From the NCBI GenBank assembly GCA_963760225.1, contig CAVXCD010000003.1, positions 682,001 through 746,000 of the forward strand: a stretch of DNA of 64,000 bases, read 5' to 3'. The stretch is from 13-2-20CM-66-19 sp963760225 (GTDB taxonomy: Bacteria > Pseudomonadota > Gammaproteobacteria > Steroidobacterales > Steroidobacteraceae). The notes under the pieces are model-generated. The model was not told the origin of the DNA and made no database searches. It saw only the letters and a list, made by a program, of their open reading frames with translations. Positions within the stretch are counted from its first letter, which is position 1. Each line of letters begins with the position of its first letter. A program made the translations under genes and the position numbers. Below, piece after piece: positions 55,638-64,000 of the stretch.

Positions 55638-56120
55638 TCAGGCAAACACGCCGTACTCGACCTGCAGGATCTCCCCGGTGCTGACGTTCACCAGGATCGC
55701 ATCGGTGTCGTCGCGCACCCACTCGTAGCCCGGCGGCGGGGTCTCGAGGGCAAACAGCCAGTAGTCGGCGAGGATGAAGGCCGGCGCCCAGTAGGCACGC
55801 GGCAGGATCTGGCCGTAGCCCCAGCGGTGCGCAACCCAACCCGGCGGGCGATGATAGACGCCGATGTGGAAACTGCGCGCCGCCTGGAAATTGTGCTGGT
55901 AAGTCGTCCGATCGACAGTCGCCGGCCGGTTATTCCAGCCGTGCGGCTCGGCGACGCGCTGATAGTTCTTCGGCCCCGCGTGAGGCTCGCCGTGCGCCGG
56001 AGGACGCGCCGCCGGACCGCCGCCGTGCGGGGCTTCATGCTCCTGCGCCAGGGCTGTCGTCAGCCCCGCCGCGACCAGGGCCAACGCCGGAATCAAACTG
56101 AGTTTCGCTGCATGCGCCAC
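55638..56120 (-). CDS. RcnB-family periplasmic protein
   Basis: 160 residues with a signal peptide (LSLIPALALVAAGLTTALAQ), a His/Pro/Gly-rich linker (HEAPHGGGPAARPPAHGEPH) and a C-terminal RcnB-like domain: YGQILPRAYWAPAFILADYW and PPPGYEWVRDDTDAILVNV. RcnB proteins are small periplasmic factors, linked in E. coli to nickel/cobalt homeostasis; the His-rich linker here is in keeping with metal contact, but many homologues are uncharacterised. It stands alone, ahead of a terminator-like hairpin. Confidence 0.82.
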   Translation of the reverse strand: MAHAAKLSLIPALALVAAGLTTALAQEHEAPHGGGPAARPPAHGEPHAGPKNYQRVAEPHGWNNRPATVDRTTYQHNFQAARSFHIGVYHRPPGWVAHRWGYGQILPRAYWAPAFILADYWLFALETPPPGYEWVRDDTDAILVNVSTGEILQVEYGVFA

Positions 56121-56149
56121 GTGAGCAACTCCTTGTGGTGGGGAAGTAA

Positions 56150-56884
56150 ATGCTAGCAGACTGTAGCCAGATGTCAGCTAGCACGGCACCCAAGGCGTAC
56201 GTGTCCTGGAGCTCGGGTAAGGACAGCGCCTTTGCTCTCTACGAAGCGCAGCGCTCAGGTCTCGCTGAGGTCGTGGGCGTGTTGACGACGCTCACCGAGG
56301 CCTACGACCGCGTGGCCATGCACGGAGTGCGCCGCAGCGTGCTCGAGCGCCAGATAGCCGCGCTCGCTCTGCCGGCGCTCAAGGTGATGCTGCCGACCCC
56401 GTGCCCGAACGAGGTGTACGAGGCGCGCATGGCGCGGGCTTGCGCGCAGATGCGCGAGCTCGGTGTTACCCACATCATCTTCGGCGATCTGTTCCTCGAG
56501 GATATCCGCGCTTACCGGGAGCGGCAGCTCGCCGCGGCCGGTATGAGCGGAATCTTCCCGCTGTGGCGCCGCCCCACGGCGAGCCTCGCCCGCGAGATGA
56601 TCGCCAGCGGCATGGTCGCGCACCTGGTGTGCGTCGATCCGCGGCGTCTCGATCGGCGTTTCGCCGGCCGCCGTTTCGATGCGACGCTGCTTGCCGAGCT
56701 GCCGGCGGACGTCGATCCGTGCGGGGAGAACGGCGAGTTCCACACGGTCGTCAGCGCGGGCCCGATGTTCGCCGCGCCCATTGCGGTGAAGCTTGGCGAG
56801 GTCGTCGAGCGTGACGGCTTCGTGTTCGCGGACGTCGAAGCCTGCGATGGCGACCCTCAGAAGCGCAGCGTCAGCGTGTCGTAG
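56150..56884 (+). CDS. Dph6-like ATP pyrophosphatase (adenine nucleotide alpha-hydrolase fold)
   Basis: About 240 residues. The PP-loop SWSSGKDSAFALYEAQ binds ATP and defines the N-type ATP pyrophosphatase family. Other family blocks are GVTHIIFGDLFLEDIRAYRE and NGEFHTVVSAGPMF. Eukaryotic/archaeal relatives amidate diphthine; bacteria lack diphthamide, so the bacterial role is unknown and may concern another amidation. ATG 56150 has GGGGAAG before it; ATG 56171 (MSASTAPKAY) is an alternative start. The 3' end overlaps the convergent TonB-receptor gene by 28 bases. Confidence 0.85.
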   Translation: MLADCSQMSASTAPKAYVSWSSGKDSAFALYEAQRSGLAEVVGVLTTLTEAYDRVAMHGVRRSVLERQIAALALPALKVMLPTPCPNEVYEARMARACAQMRELGVTHIIFGDLFLEDIRAYRERQLAAAGMSGIFPLWRRPTASLAREMIASGMVAHLVCVDPRRLDRRFAGRRFDATLLAELPADVDPCGENGEFHTVVSAGPMFAAPIAVKLGEVVERDGFVFADVEACDGDPQKRSVSVS

Positions 56885-58995
56885 AGCGTGCGCCGCGGGC
56901 CATAGGCGGACTGGAAAATGCCGATGCCCTCCGCCGGGCGGATGAGGTTGATGCGGTCCAGGACGTTGAGAACGGCGAGCCGGTTGCTGAGAGCTCCGAC
57001 CCCGGGGATGCGCCAGGTGCGCTCGGCGCTCAGGTCTGCCTGCAAGACGTTCGGCAGCTTCTGCAGATCGGCAAAGCCGGCGCGCAGGCCGCTGCTGTAG
57101 ATGGCGTCGGCGCTCAGCGCGTACGCCCCGACGCGCCAGCTGGCGCCGGTGGCGGCGCCATAGAGCGGCTGGTGGTCGAGCACGATCGCATGGCTGTCGA
57201 TGTAGTCGAGCTCGGCAGGGTCGAAGTTGAACTGCCCGGTGGCGACACCCCGTTGCCAGTTCCTGCCGCTGGTGAAGTTGGCGTAAGCGGAGAAGTCCGC
57301 GGCCTGGTAACGGGCGGCGAGCTCCGCTCCCCACACGTGACCGTTGTCGTAGTTGAACGGCGCGAAGATCGGCACCACGCCGAACTGGCCGGTATCCAGA
57401 TAGTGCGTGGTCCAGCGATAGTAGCCGTCGGCCGACAGCGTCACATGTTCACCGATCTGGTGCACCACGCCGCTGTCCCACTCGCGGTCGTCCTCCGTTA
57501 CCGGGGTAGGGATGCCTGGCGGCCCCTGCGCCGTGGTCCCCTGGAAGGCCGCCTGCGCCGTGGGCGATATGCCGAGGAAGGACGGGACCTGGAAGTAGCG
57601 GGCGACGCCGGTATGCACCGTGGTGGCGGCGTCGGGTCGGTACACCAGGGCGATGCTCGGGTCGAGCTGGTGGCCGGAGCTGAAGCCGCTCAAGGTATCC
57701 CAGCGGATCCCGAGCGAGGCACTGAAGCGTTCGCTCAGGCGCCACAGATCGCTCACGTAGACGCCGCCGACGTAGTTGTCGGCACGGGCGTTGTTGACGA
57801 CGCTCAGCGGCACATCGCTGGTCTGCGCGCCGTCGCTGTTGGCGGGAAACACCAGCGACGAGTCATCGGCGCTGACGCGATACTGCGCCGCATAGAAGCC
57901 GCTGCCGAAGGTGTGCGCGCCGTACACAAAGCTCACATCGCCCTCGAGCGTGTAGTCATGATCGTCGTGGCTGGCGGTCGAGGCCACACCCTGATAGATC
58001 AGCTCCCCGACTGGATCAGGCTCGAACCGCTGCGTGATGGCGTGCTGGCTATAGGCGATCTGATAGGAGCCGTTGTTCCCCAGCGAGCCGTTGAGCGACA
58101 GCACTGCGAGCACATCACTGAAGTCGAGGTACGAATCGATGCTCGCCGAGGAGGGTGGCGCGGGCACGTTGACCAGCTCGAACTCGGGCGCCAGTCCGGG
58201 CACATTGGGCAGCTGATTGCTGCTGCGCGCAGCCGAGAGCAGCAGGCTGACCGTGTTGCCGGGCGCGACCGGGTAGGAAAAGAAGCCGAACGCCTGTCCC
58301 TGTTTGCCGAAATCATGAATGGGCGTCGGACCCGGAGTTGCGGAGCTGAACGCGGTGTTGCTCTGCGCGTAGAGCCCGCTCACGTAGCTGCCGAGCCCGG
58401 CATAACACGACGCATACTCGAAGCTCGGCTCGACGGTGTCGCGCTGCCCGGCCAGCACACTGACATCGCCGAACGGCGGCTGCTCGCAGCCGTCCTTGGT
58501 CTGGATATTGACCACGCCGCCGGTCGCGTAGCTGTAGCGGGAGGGCAGCACGCCATCGAGCAGGTCGAGCCGCTTGATGAACATCGGATTGATCATCGAC
58601 AGGAAGGGTGGATTGGTGTTGATGTCGAGCGGAATCAGTACGCCGTTCACCTGGTACTGAAACTGCGGCCCTTCGGTGTTGCGGATGTGGATCTGCTGGT
58701 TCTGGTCGATCGCGACGCCGGGCATCTGCGCCAGCACCGAGGTGAGCGGGGCGGTGCTGCCGAGGGGCGCCGCGGCGATGTCGGCGGCGCTTGCGGCGTA
58801 CGCGTTGGCCCCGGTCGGGGCGACCGCCGGGCCGCCCGTCGCCGTCGCTTCCACGACCACGGTACTGAGGTCAGACTCCCCGGCGTCTGTCGCAGCGCGT
58901 ACGCCGGCGAAGCCCGGCAGCATCAGCAGAACTGCCGCGATCGCGCGAGGACCCAGCCACCCTATGTAAATGCGAATCATTCTCATTCGCATCAT
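56857..58995 (-). CDS. TonB-dependent receptor under a Fur box
   Basis: Outer-membrane active transporter, about 710 residues. A hydrophobic signal (AIAAVLLMLPGFAGVRA) is followed by a TonB-box-like STVVVEATAT, a plug with LTSVLAQMPGVAIDQNQQIHIRN and GGVVNIQTKDGC, and a barrel ending LYDTLTLRF. There is no STN domain. The start is unclear: five in-frame Met/Arg codons (MMRMRM) lie inside the -10 box and Fur site, so translation may begin at ATG 58980 on a nearly leaderless transcript. The Fur box implies iron repression; iron-chelate or another metal complex is the likely ligand. Confidence 0.88.
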   Translation of the reverse strand: MMRMRMIRIYIGWLGPRAIAAVLLMLPGFAGVRAATDAGESDLSTVVVEATATGGPAVAPTGANAYAASAADIAAAPLGSTAPLTSVLAQMPGVAIDQNQQIHIRNTEGPQFQYQVNGVLIPLDINTNPPFLSMINPMFIKRLDLLDGVLPSRYSYATGGVVNIQTKDGCEQPPFGDVSVLAGQRDTVEPSFEYASCYAGLGSYVSGLYAQSNTAFSSATPGPTPIHDFGKQGQAFGFFSYPVAPGNTVSLLLSAARSSNQLPNVPGLAPEFELVNVPAPPSSASIDSYLDFSDVLAVLSLNGSLGNNGSYQIAYSQHAITQRFEPDPVGELIYQGVASTASHDDHDYTLEGDVSFVYGAHTFGSGFYAAQYRVSADDSSLVFPANSDGAQTSDVPLSVVNNARADNYVGGVYVSDLWRLSERFSASLGIRWDTLSGFSSGHQLDPSIALVYRPDAATTVHTGVARYFQVPSFLGISPTAQAAFQGTTAQGPPGIPTPVTEDDREWDSGVVHQIGEHVTLSADGYYRWTTHYLDTGQFGVVPIFAPFNYDNGHVWGAELAARYQAADFSAYANFTSGRNWQRGVATGQFNFDPAELDYIDSHAIVLDHQPLYGAATGASWRVGAYALSADAIYSSGLRAGFADLQKLPNVLQADLSAERTWRIPGVGALSNRLAVLNVLDRINLIRPAEGIGIFQSAYGPRRTLYDTLTLRF
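58970..58992 (-). promoter_or_regulatory. Fur box over the start region of the TonB-receptor gene
   Basis: On the minus strand the site reads ATGCGAATGAGAATGATTCG-CAT, an almost perfect palindrome close to Fur-box patterns such as AATGAGAATGATTCTCATT. It begins at the end of the -10 box and covers the predicted transcription start, the usual position for repression. Confidence 0.8.
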
Positions 58996-59020
58996 AGGGG
59001 ATGAATGTACGGGCGGTCAA
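58991..59020 (-). promoter_or_regulatory. Sigma-70 promoter of the TonB-receptor gene
   Basis: On the minus strand, TTGACC (59020-59015) and TATGAT (58996-58991) are 18 bases apart, close to consensus. Transcription should start near 58984, inside the Fur box and just before ATG 58980. Confidence 0.7.
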
Positions 59021-59093
59021 CGCAGCCGTAGGCGTAACGAGCGCGCGAGAGAGGGCCGCGGAGCCCCCGGGAGGCCGCGGAGCGGCCGCGGCT

Positions 59094-60611
59094 CTAGTGG
59101 GCGGCGAGTTGTGCGGCGGTGCCGCTCTTGGTCCCCAGCGAGTCCGCATTCCAGCCACCACCGAGTGCCTGGATCAGGGCGACGCTCGCGGTGAGCCGGC
59201 TCTGGCGCAGCGTCAGCAGCGTCTGGGCGTCGCTGAGCGCGATGGTCTGGGCCGTGATGACCGAGGTGTAGGCCACGGTGCCCGCCTTGTACTGGTTGAG
59301 GGTGAGCTGCACGGCGAGATTGGCGGACTTCACCGCCTGCTCCTGCACGACCACCTGCTGTTCGAGGATACGCAGCGTCGCCAGCTCATCTTCCACCTGT
59401 TGAAACGCGGTGAGCACCGTCTGGCGGTAATTGGCCACTGCGCCATCGTAGGCGGCGCGCGCCTCGCGCACCTGCGCCGAGCGCGCGCCGAAGTCCAGCA
59501 GCGTCTCGCTCGCCGTGCCGCCCAAGGACCACAGGTTGTTCGGCGCGCTCACCAGGTGCGACACCACGTTGCTCGCGTAGCCGTAGGAGCCGCTCAGCGT
59601 CAGGTCCGGGAAATACGCGGCCACGGCGACGCCGATCTGCGCATTGGCCGCCGCCATCTGCCGCTCGGCGGCCGCGATATCGGGACGCCGCTCGAGGAGG
59701 CTCGAGGGAACCCCGCTCGGGACCACCGGCACCAGCGTGCCGAGGGTGGCCGAGGGCAAGGAGAAATCGGCCGGCGGTTTGCCAACGAGTATCGCGATCG
59801 CGTGCTCGAGAGTGGCGCGCGTGACGCCGACGTTGATCTGCTGCGACTCCGCGCCTTCGAGTTGCGTCTCGGCGGTGATCACGTCGGTCTTGGCGGCGAC
59901 CCCCACCTTGTACTGGTTCTCGGTAATCAGCAGCGCACGCTTGTAGGCGTCGACCGTCTGATCGAGCAGCTGCCGCTGCTCGTCCGCGACGCGTAACTCG
60001 ATGTAGTCGGTCGCCAGCATTCCCTGCAGCGACAGGCGCGCCGCGGCCAGGTCGGCCTCGCTCGCCTGCGCGCTGGCGACATCCCCCTCGATGGTGCGGC
60101 GGATCTTGCCCCAGATGTCGAGGTCCCACGAGGCGGTGCCGGACAGCTCGAATTCGTTGATCGGATGCGAGCTCGGCACGGCCAGAACTCCACCGCTGCC
60201 GGTGGTGGTGAGCGCTCCTGACTTGGCGCCGGGTCCGCCCGAGCGCGAGCCGGTGGCGTCCACGCCGATGGTGGGAAACAGTCCTGCGCGCGCCTGGCTG
60301 ACCACGGCAATCGCCTCGCGCCAGCTCGCCTCGGACTGCTTGAGCGTCTGGTTGGAGACGTCGATCTGCTTCTCGAGCTCATCGAGCGTGGCATCGTCGT
60401 AGACCAACCACCAGGGGGTGCCGCTGGCCGCCTCGCGCGGCTCGGCCGGCTTCCAGCCGTCGGCTTCCTTGAAGCGCTGCGGCACCGGTGCCGACGGGCG
60501 GTGATAGTTCGGGCCGACCGCGCAGGCGGCGAGTGCCAGTGCGATCAATCCCGCCGCCGGCAGCGCTGCGCGCAGGCGGGGGCTCGGTAAGGACTTGCGG
60601 GCGTGCTGCAT
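59094..60611 (-). CDS. Outer-membrane efflux lipoprotein (NodT/OprM type) of the RND pump
   Basis: 505 residues from ATG 60611. The lipoprotein signal ends LIALALAACAVGPNYHRPSA, so Cys is lipidated. Two OEP repeats follow; the family markers PSSLLERRPDIAAAERQMAA and ASWDLDIWGKIRR are visible. It forms the exit duct of the RND pump whose gene ends three bases upstream. The same frame is open far upstream across the pump gene (to 61895), but that part is an out-of-frame shadow. It is intact, unlike the homologous channel at 2525. Confidence 0.92.
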   Translation of the reverse strand: MQHARKSLPSPRLRAALPAAGLIALALAACAVGPNYHRPSAPVPQRFKEADGWKPAEPREAASGTPWWLVYDDATLDELEKQIDVSNQTLKQSEASWREAIAVVSQARAGLFPTIGVDATGSRSGGPGAKSGALTTTGSGGVLAVPSSHPINEFELSGTASWDLDIWGKIRRTIEGDVASAQASEADLAAARLSLQGMLATDYIELRVADEQRQLLDQTVDAYKRALLITENQYKVGVAAKTDVITAETQLEGAESQQINVGVTRATLEHAIAILVGKPPADFSLPSATLGTLVPVVPSGVPSSLLERRPDIAAAERQMAAANAQIGVAVAAYFPDLTLSGSYGYASNVVSHLVSAPNNLWSLGGTASETLLDFGARSAQVREARAAYDGAVANYRQTVLTAFQQVEDELATLRILEQQVVVQEQAVKSANLAVQLTLNQYKAGTVAYTSVITAQTIALSDAQTLLTLRQSRLTASVALIQALGGGWNADSLGTKSGTAAQLAAH

Positions 60612-60613
60612 GT

Positions 60614-63600
60614 TCAGACCTGCGCCGGTGCGTTCGGGGCCGCGGGCGGTGCGTGCGGGGCATCCGGGTACAGCCGCGACCACGCACGGCTGCTCCAGCG
60701 GCCGAAGCGATCCAGGTACAGGTACATCACCGGTGTGGTGTACAGCGTCAGCACCTGACTTACCAGCAGCCCGCCGACGATCGAGATGCCGAGCGGCTGG
60801 CGGATCTCGGCGCCGTCTCCCGTGCCGAAGGCGAGCGGCAGCGCGCCGAGCATGGCCGCCATGGTGGTCATCATGATCGGGCGGAAGCGCAGCAGCGAGG
60901 CGCTGTAGATCGCCTCTTCGGGCGGGCTGCCGTGGGCGCGCTGCGCCTCGAGCGCGAAGTCGATCATCATGATGGCGTTCTTCTTGACGATGCCGATCAG
61001 CAGGATCACGCCGATCAACGCGATGATGCTGAACTCCTGGCCGAACAGTCGCAGCGCCAGCACGGCGCCGGCGCCGGCGGACGGCAGCGTCGAGAGGATG
61101 GTGATCGGGTGGATGTAACTCTCGTACAGAATGCCCAGCACGATGTAGACGGTGGCGAGCGCCGTGAGGATCAACACCGGCTCGCTGCTGAGGGACTGCT
61201 CGAAGGTGCGCGCGGTCCCCTGCATGCTGCCATGAATCGTCGGCGGCATATGGATCTCGTTCACCGCGTCGGTGATCGCCACGGTCGCCTGGCTGAGGGA
61301 GACGTTCGGTGCCAGGTTGAAGGAGATCGTCGTGGCGACGAAGGTGCCCTGGTGGTTGACCGCGAGCGGCGTGTTGCCCGGCGCGTAGTGGCTGAAGGCG
61401 GCGAGCGGAACCATCTGCTCGACCGCAGTGCTGTCGGCGGAGCCGGTCGAGACCGCGCCGCGTCCGGTATTGGCCAGGCTGTTGGTCGCCAGGTTGCGTG
61501 CCGTGTCCGTGGCGATCGCGGCGGCAGTGGTATTGGCGGCAGTCCTGCTGGAGGTGACTGTCCCCGCCAGCGCGTTGGTGGACTGCGTGCCGCTCACGGT
61601 GCCGCCGGCGGTGCTGACCCACAGGTTCTGCAGCGTGTCGGGGCTCTGCCAGTATTTCGGCTCCACCTCCATCACCACGTGGTACTGGTTGAGCGGGTTG
61701 TAGATGGTCGAGACGTCGCGCTGGCCGAAGGCATCGTACAGCGTGTTGTCGATGGTGGCGGGATTCAACTGCAGGCGCGAGGCGGTATCGCGGTCGACGA
61801 CCAGCTCGATTTCCAGGCCGTTCTGCTGCTGGTCGGAATTGACGTCCGTCAGCACCGGCACGTGCTGCAGCGCCTCGGTCAGCTTCGGTGCCCACTTGTA
61901 GATGTCGGCCACCGTGTCGCCCTGGAGCGTGTACTGATACTCGGCGTTGCCCTGTCGTCCGCCGGTGCGCACGTCCTGTGCTGCCTGCAGGAACAGGCGC
62001 GCGCCGGCCACCTGGTTGAGCTTGGGCCGCAGCCGCCCGATCACCTGGTCGGCGGACAGCTTGCGTTCCGCCTTGGCCTTCAGGGCGACGAAGATGAAGC
62101 CGCTGTTGGTCTGTCCGCCACCCTGGGAGCCGCCGCCGGTGAAGCCGACGACCGAGTCGACGGCCGGATCGGCCTGCACGATGCTGAGGAACTGGCGCAG
62201 CTTGCCCGACATCGACTGGAAGGAGATCGCCTGGTCGGCCTGGATGCCGCCGATGAGGCGGCCGGTGTCCTGCTGCGGGAAGAATCCCTTCGGTATCACC
62301 ACGTACAGGTAGACGTTGAAGACCACGGTGGCCAAGAGCAGCACCATCACCAGGCCTCGATTGTTCAGCGCCCAGCGCAGCGAGCGGCCGTAGCCGTGCA
62401 GCACCTGCTCGAAGGCCCGCTCGCTTGTGCGGAACAGCCGTCCCTGAGTGCCGGGGTCAGTCCGGCGCAGCAGGCGCGAACACATCATCGGCGTGGTGGT
62501 GAGCGACACCGCCAGCGACACCAGTACCGCCACCGACAGCGTGATGGAGAACTCGCGGAACAGCCGCCCGACGATACCGCCCATCATGAGGATCGGAATG
62601 AATACCGCGACCAGCGACAGACTCATCGACAGCACCGTGAAGCCGACCTCGCGCGCGCCTTGCATCGCAGCCTCGAAGCGCGGCATGCCGGCCTCCATGT
62701 GGCGGGTGATGTTCTCCAGCACCACGATGGCGTCGTCGACCACGAAACCCGTGGCGATGATGAGCGCCATCAGCGACAGGTTGTCGAGGCTGTAGCCGAG
62801 CAGGTACATGGCACTGAAGGTGCCGAGCAGCGAGATCGGCACCGCCACCGCCGGCACCACCGTTGCCCGTCCGTTGCGCAGGAACACGAACACCACCAGG
62901 ATCACGAGCGTGATGGCGATCAGCAGCGTCCGTTTGACCGCTAACAGCGAGGAGCGAATGGTCACCGTGCGGTCCATGGCGACCTTGATGTCGATATCGC
63001 TCGGGATTGAGGCCTTGAGCGCCGGGATCATCGCCTCGACGCGGTCGACGGTCTCGATGATGTTGGCGCCCGGCTGGCGGTAGAGAATGACGAGCACGGC
63101 GGGCTTGCCGTTGGCAAGCCCGAGGTTGCGCACGTTCTCCACTCCATCGAGGATCTCGGCCACGTCGCTGAGGCGCACCGCGCTGCCGTTGCGGTAAGCG
63201 ATCACCAGGTTGCGGTATTCGGCGGCCTGGCTCGCCTGGTCGTTGGTGTAGAGCTGATAGCGTTGCCCGCCGACGTCGATCGAGCCCTTGGGGGTGTTGG
63301 CGTTGGCGGCGGCGAGCGCGGCGCGCACGTCCTCGAGTCCGATGCCGTATTTGAACAGTGCGCTCGGGTTGAGCTCGACGCGCACCGCCGGCAGCGAGCT
63401 GCCGCCGATCTGCACCTGACCGACGCCGCTCACCTGCGAGAGTTTCTGCGCCAGGATGGTATCGGCGGCGTCGTACATCTGCCCGGCGGTGAGCGTGCTC
63501 GAGGTGAGGGCGAGAATCAGTACCGGCGCGTCCGCCGGGTTCACCTTGCGATACGTCGGGTTGCTGCGCAGCGCGGTGGGCAGATCCGCGCGCGCCGCGT

Positions 63601-63937
63601 TGATCGCTGCCTCGACGTCGCGTGCCGCGCCGTCGATGTCCCGGTCCAACCCGAACTGCAGGGTGACCCGCGTGGAGCCGGTGGCGCTCTGCGAGGTCAT
63701 CTCGGTGACGTCGGCGATCTGCCCGAGATGCCGCTCGAGGGGGGTGGCGACGGTCGCGGCCATGACGTCAGGACTGGCGCCGGCCATCTGCGCCGATACC
63801 GAGATGGTCGGTGAATCCACCTGCGGCAGCGGCGCCACCGGCAGCTTGAAATAGGCGATGCACCCGGCAAGGGCAATGCCCGCCGTCAGCAGGGTAGTCG
63901 CCACCGGGCGGCGGATGAACGGTTCCGACAGGATCAT
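60614..63937 (-). CDS. RND-family inner-membrane multidrug efflux pump (MdtC-like)
   Basis: Proton-driven exporter of 1107 residues, slightly long for the family. The N-terminus MILSEPFIRRPVATTLL is diagnostic. The proton-relay helix carries the paired Asp in FVVDDAIVVLENI; SLDNLSLMALIIATG and AVFIPILMMGG resemble MdtB/MdtC. The two large periplasmic loops are present; the C-terminal loop contains an Ala/Thr/Asn-rich stretch near residues 720-780 that may explain the extra length. The start overlaps the preceding stop (ATGATC), so it is coupled to an upstream gene beyond the window edge, and the outer-membrane channel follows. Substrates cannot be read. Confidence 0.93.
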   Translation of the reverse strand: MILSEPFIRRPVATTLLTAGIALAGCIAYFKLPVAPLPQVDSPTISVSAQMAGASPDVMAATVATPLERHLGQIADVTEMTSQSATGSTRVTLQFGLDRDIDGAARDVEAAINAARADLPTALRSNPTYRKVNPADAPVLILALTSSTLTAGQMYDAADTILAQKLSQVSGVGQVQIGGSSLPAVRVELNPSALFKYGIGLEDVRAALAAANANTPKGSIDVGGQRYQLYTNDQASQAAEYRNLVIAYRNGSAVRLSDVAEILDGVENVRNLGLANGKPAVLVILYRQPGANIIETVDRVEAMIPALKASIPSDIDIKVAMDRTVTIRSSLLAVKRTLLIAITLVILVVFVFLRNGRATVVPAVAVPISLLGTFSAMYLLGYSLDNLSLMALIIATGFVVDDAIVVLENITRHMEAGMPRFEAAMQGAREVGFTVLSMSLSLVAVFIPILMMGGIVGRLFREFSITLSVAVLVSLAVSLTTTPMMCSRLLRRTDPGTQGRLFRTSERAFEQVLHGYGRSLRWALNNRGLVMVLLLATVVFNVYLYVVIPKGFFPQQDTGRLIGGIQADQAISFQSMSGKLRQFLSIVQADPAVDSVVGFTGGGSQGGGQTNSGFIFVALKAKAERKLSADQVIGRLRPKLNQVAGARLFLQAAQDVRTGGRQGNAEYQYTLQGDTVADIYKWAPKLTEALQHVPVLTDVNSDQQQNGLEIELVVDRDTASRLQLNPATIDNTLYDAFGQRDVSTIYNPLNQYHVVMEVEPKYWQSPDTLQNLWVSTAGGTVSGTQSTNALAGTVTSSRTAANTTAAAIATDTARNLATNSLANTGRGAVSTGSADSTAVEQMVPLAAFSHYAPGNTPLAVNHQGTFVATTISFNLAPNVSLSQATVAITDAVNEIHMPPTIHGSMQGTARTFEQSLSSEPVLILTALATVYIVLGILYESYIHPITILSTLPSAGAGAVLALRLFGQEFSIIALIGVILLIGIVKKNAIMMIDFALEAQRAHGSPPEEAIYSASLLRFRPIMMTTMAAMLGALPLAFGTGDGAEIRQPLGISIVGGLLVSQVLTLYTTPVMYLYLDRFGRWSSRAWSRLYPDAPHAPPAAPNAPAQV

Positions 63938-64000
63938 TCGGCCGGCGCGCCTGCCCCCGGGGACGGGACGCCCCAGGCGGCCACGCGCTGCTCCAGGCGG
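63934..64000 (-). CDS. C-terminal end of the gene upstream of the RND pump (cut by the right edge)
   Basis: Only the last 21 codons and a TGA are visible (LEQRVAAWGVPSPGAGAPAE). The stop overlaps the RND start. By position it should be the periplasmic adaptor or a second RND subunit (MdtA or MdtB-like), but the visible residues carry no motif. Confidence 0.55.
   Translation of the reverse strand, partial: RLEQRVAAWGVPSPGAGAPAE

Noticed and set aside
57172..59004. 610-codon plus-strand open frame opposite the TonB receptor
   Set aside because: Antisense to a clear receptor gene; composition (V, R, H, D, A) is typical of GC-rich shadow frames, and it has no motif.
60612..61895. Upstream extension of the outer-membrane channel frame (would make a 933-residue protein)
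   Set aside because: This part is Arg/Ala/Gln-rich shadow sequence of the RND pump gene on the same strand in another frame. The real protein starts at ATG 60611 with a lipoprotein signal.
60488..62944. 818-codon plus-strand open frame opposite the RND pump
   Set aside because: Antisense shadow rich in R, H, D and Q without any domain.

Overview
The window looks like a chromosomal segment of a GC-rich gammaproteobacterium, perhaps near Steroidobacteraceae/Nevskiales. The evidence is the order tRNA-Leu(UAG)-tig-clpP-clpX-lon-tRNA-Val(UAC), large TonB-dependent receptors (one with a FecI/FecR-type sigma and anti-sigma pair), RND and ABC-2 efflux systems, and hydantoinase-type genes. The genus is inference; no rRNA gene is present.

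Layout. 1-0.85 kb: 5' part of a sensor histidine kinase on the minus strand, running off the left edge. 1.4-8.0 kb: an efflux operon (HlyD adaptor, TolC-like outer-membrane factor, double-ATPase ABC protein, two ABC-2 permeases) resembling YbhG-F-S-R plus its own outer-membrane channel; adaptor and channel each carry one frameshift. 8.1-15.3 kb: intact protein-quality-control core (tig, clpP, clpX, lon) between two tRNA genes. 15.3-40.3 kb: a genomic island in the 3' end of tRNA-Val, bounded by perfect 52-bp direct repeats (15287-15338 and 40272-40323); no integrase remains. 40.4-44.4 kb: an isoquinoline-1-oxidoreductase-like molybdenum hydroxylase (2Fe-2S subunit, frameshifted large subunit) with a tri-haem cytochrome c. 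44.7-54.3 kb: ECF sigma, FecR, STN-type TonB receptor and MFS transporter on the minus strand, divergent from a hydantoinase A/B pair. 54.3-64 kb: an outer-membrane barrel protein, an RcnB-like protein, a Dph6-like ATP pyrophosphatase, a TonB receptor under a Fur box, and an RND pump with its outer-membrane channel, cut by the right edge.

The island is the most unusual part. It carries many small stress- and envelope-type genes (BON, CsbD, DUF3309, DUF6494, EF-hand, two PRC-barrel proteins, two Crp/Fnr regulators, aquaporin, DedA), a PHS-type phosphate symporter, a class I PPK2 polyphosphate kinase, a P-type proton-ATPase-like gene and a degenerate sensor kinase. Several families occur twice, one copy often decayed, and short repeats (57, 41, 31 and 11 bp) are scattered through it. 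This suggests a repeatedly rearranged stress-tolerance island that lost its mobility genes. Its genes point to handling of phosphate/polyphosphate, water, proton gradient and envelope stress, with the Crp/Fnr proteins as likely local regulators (inference).

Single-base frameshifts cluster in the accessory genes (adaptor, channel, island stress protein, five in the P-type ATPase, two in the molybdenum hydroxylase), while long core genes are intact. Most of the P-type ATPase shifts are +1 in short homopolymers, so sequencing error and recent decay both remain possible.
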